A stretch of 40,179 nt of DNA. It comes from Zygnema cylindricum. Lineage: Eukaryota > Streptophyta > Zygnematophyceae > Zygnematales > Zygnemataceae. Under the pieces are notes generated by a model, which saw only the letters and a list, made by a program, of their open reading frames with translations, was not told where the DNA came from and did no database searches. Positions 38,331 to 40,179 of the stretch are shown piece by piece. The stretch covers positions 1 through 40,179 of the forward strand of contig JBBHKE010002890.1 in NCBI GenBank assembly GCA_037447655.1, written 5' to 3'. Numbering within the stretch: position 1 is the first letter of the stretch; every line of letters starts with the position of its first letter. Both the position numbers and the translations under genes were made by a program.

Positions 38331-39960
38331 GCTTTTGGCTGACATCCCATCTTGTCACTTACAGCTTGTGTATAGCGTGATTTTCAGTGGCTTTCTAGTT
38401 TAGTTTAAATGTTTGTTTTTGTTTATTTTGTTTTCCTTTATTTCACTCTTAGTGTTGTTTACCTTTTGCAGGTTTTATACGTACCTTTGGTTTTATAATT
38501 GTTGCCTTTAATGGTAGTGAAAATTTTTCGACTTCAATCAAGTTTTGTACTTAGATGGTTTAACCATTCCGGTTTTCATCATAAATTTTTATTATTTATA
38601 ATATTTTATTCGTAAAATTCCCTTTTATAGTATTTTTATTTGTAAACTTCCTCGACAAAGATGGAAAAATAAAATGATAGGGGACGGGAGTAACAAGAGT
38701 GTTTGAAACATGGGCATCGTTGTTGGTTGTAAAAAAAAATCAAAAAGGGTTTTTTGAGTCTAACAAATGTATTTATGTTATTCTTTTGCGTGTAATATTA
38801 ATTACTACATGTTTTCTACGTCCTTTGTATAATTTACATGATTAACTAGTGTGCACTTGAAGTTTATACGCTTATGTTTTGCTCTTTTGTGGCTTGTTCT
38901 AGTTGAGGTTTGTTTTTAGTGTTTTGTAGATTAAAAATGGAAATATCACAATATCACACAATAAGTGTGAGCTTTATATCCCTATGTCTTTTCCCCAAAA
39001 TAGGTTTCAAGCTCAAAGGTTTTGAATGGTCTCGTGTATCGTTGTGAATAATCTTGGAATCATAGCGACCAGTCATTTCTCCTCGTCCATCTTCGCCCAC
39101 CTCTCTTTTTTCAACTCGTTTATCCTTTATTTCCTACTTCGCAAGTTTAAATGCTCACGGAGGATATCGGTTTTTTTCAACATTAAGAAAAATAACTAAA
39201 AAAACACAATTTGAAAAAAAAACATGACACTGTAAATAATGATTTGTAATATAACGACTTAGTTGAGAGAATTTTGGAGTGGAAAAAGAATAATGTCTAC
39301 GATGAAATCTTTAAGAAGAACTCGATGCTTAAACGTGAATAGAAAAATATAGCTGCTTATAATAATGTCTTCTATAAAAATATTTTTTTTAGTTTTTATT
39401 TAAAGTTTTAAAGGACTATAATTAAAAAAAAAACACGACAAAAAATGGTTTTTTGTATAGAAACATGCAAATTAAAACAAAACCTCGAGAATTTTTGAAT
39501 ATGCTTGCAAAATTTAAATCTCAAGAAGAACATTAGGAAGACTAGAACCACTTAACACCACACACAAAAAAAAGTAGAAAAACAAGACAAAGAATATGTT
39601 AACAAATAGTTGACAAATTTCGCTTTGAATGACACTAATGTCTACTATGAGATTTCTCAAAGAGTTGGTGTTTTGCCCATAAAGCACTCAATACTAAAAA
39701 TGTTATTAAAACAGAGAATAAAGTACAAAACCGAGCCCAAAATATGAATTCTATAATTATTGCAAGTGTCCAGGTACCAATATATGGCATCCACATTACA
39801 GGCCTATTTCTAAGTTTGTGTTGTAGGCTGTACGGCACTTATGTTTTTACGAATTGTACAACACACAAAGTATAATTTGCGATCTCGACAGCCAACTCAC
39901 AGCCACGTCGTCATAAGATCCTCGCGCAACTCTGGAGGCCTTCCAAACGAGTGTGCTACA
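38331..39960. other. AT-rich DNA, no gene seen
   Basis: T-rich to about 39000, then A-rich low-complexity sequence. Frames are short and lack motifs. No LTR, tRNA or inverted termini were found. Confidence 0.4.
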
Positions 39961-39984
39961 GTACAGTACAGTACTGTACTGTAC
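39961..39984. repeat. perfect 24-bp palindrome of GTACA units
   Basis: GTACAGTACAGT followed by its exact reverse complement ACTGTACTGTAC. It abuts the terminus of the element that follows; the other family member has only GTACAGTAC at its right end (4268-4278). Confidence 0.85.
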
Positions 39985-39985
39985 A

Positions 39986-40179
39986 CCGCCAATCGTTATT
40001 AGCGTGTAAGTTTTTTTAGCGTATACAAATTATTACCGTGGTGTACGCTATTTAAGAATTTGAAAATTTTGGAAAAAATCATACATTCTAATTGTTTGGT
40101 TATGGTAATTTGGATCTTTGAAAAAAAAAATGTCGGTCGCAAACATGCCTACACTAATATAGGTATCCGTACACAATCT
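39986..40179 (+). mobile_element. second copy of the 3712-4267 element, cut by window end
   Basis: Begins CCGCCAATCGTTATTAGCGT and follows the element at 3712 with few differences through AATGTCGGTCGCAAACATGC and TACACTAATATAGGTAT. Its right end lies outside. Confidence 0.75.

Overview
The window is plant-like nuclear DNA. The one intact, recognisable host gene encodes an A20/AN1 zinc-finger stress-associated protein of the plant SAP type. Nearly everything else is Ty1/copia and Ty3/gypsy LTR retrotransposons plus small inverted-repeat elements. The first 118 bases are a C-rich telomere-type array of unit CCCTAAAAAA(A), that is TTTTTTAGGG on the other strand, longer than the usual plant TTTAGGG. 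This is the motif I know from Cestrum, but the array is short and irregular. The SAP protein does not fix the lineage, and I would not name a species.

Layout. 1-2269: telomere-type array followed by GC-richer sequence with coding-like but unrecognised frames and a 96-bp tandem duplication. 2270-4267: AT-rich DNA with three inverted-repeat elements. 4284-6335: SAP promoter, 5' UTR and CDS. 6336-9333: AT-rich downstream DNA. 9334-9696: a self-complementary MITE-like element. 9736-36544: a nested retrotransposon block. 36545-39960: decayed, locally duplicated sequence and AT-rich DNA. 39986-40179: second copy of the element at 3712-4267.

The nest. The outermost element is a Ty3/gypsy retrotransposon (LTRs 9736-10076 and 35190-36544, tRNA-Met-type PBS, RT/RNase H at 21280-22102, integrase at 33015-34503). 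Inside it lie two copia elements of one family, called B here: B3 (10470-20798) and B2 (22103-33014). B3's 5' LTR contains a copia element of a second family, A (10882-17354). A's 5' LTR contains a miniature LTR element (TRIM) at 11252-12045, giving four levels. B2's 5' LTR contains a reversed family-B copy (B1, 22481-25659), and its RT is split by a reversed solo LTR (B5, 29595-30903). A solo LTR of unknown family sits in B3's integrase, and a further B-type solo LTR (B4) sits in the gypsy 3' LTR. Six insertions have target-site duplications readable in the sequence (five perfect: agtat, ttgta, tttca, tggtt and a 4-bp tgga; one 4 of 5, agtgg/ggtgg). B2 has a 4-of-5 match (tgatg/tgata).

Most interesting features. 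(1) The TRIM is LTR-PBS-PPT-LTR-PBS-PPT-LTR, and each of its three ~227-bp LTRs carries a complete tRNA-like cloverleaf with a perfect B box and a T4 terminator. (2) The unrelated family-B LTRs each carry a different tRNA-derived module, always antisense to the LTR. The family-A LTR carries an 11-bp tandem repeat that recreates a pol III A box. Pol III-like modules therefore recur in three LTR families of one locus. (3) Both copia families have a primer-binding site matching the anticodon arm, not the 3' end, of initiator tRNA-Met, and their gag frame starts inside the 5' LTR and is translated through that site. (4) A ~40-bp imperfect palindrome is kept in every family-B LTR.

All element proteins here are broken by stops or frameshifts. 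B1 has the longest open frames of the copia copies but is deleted beyond integrase.
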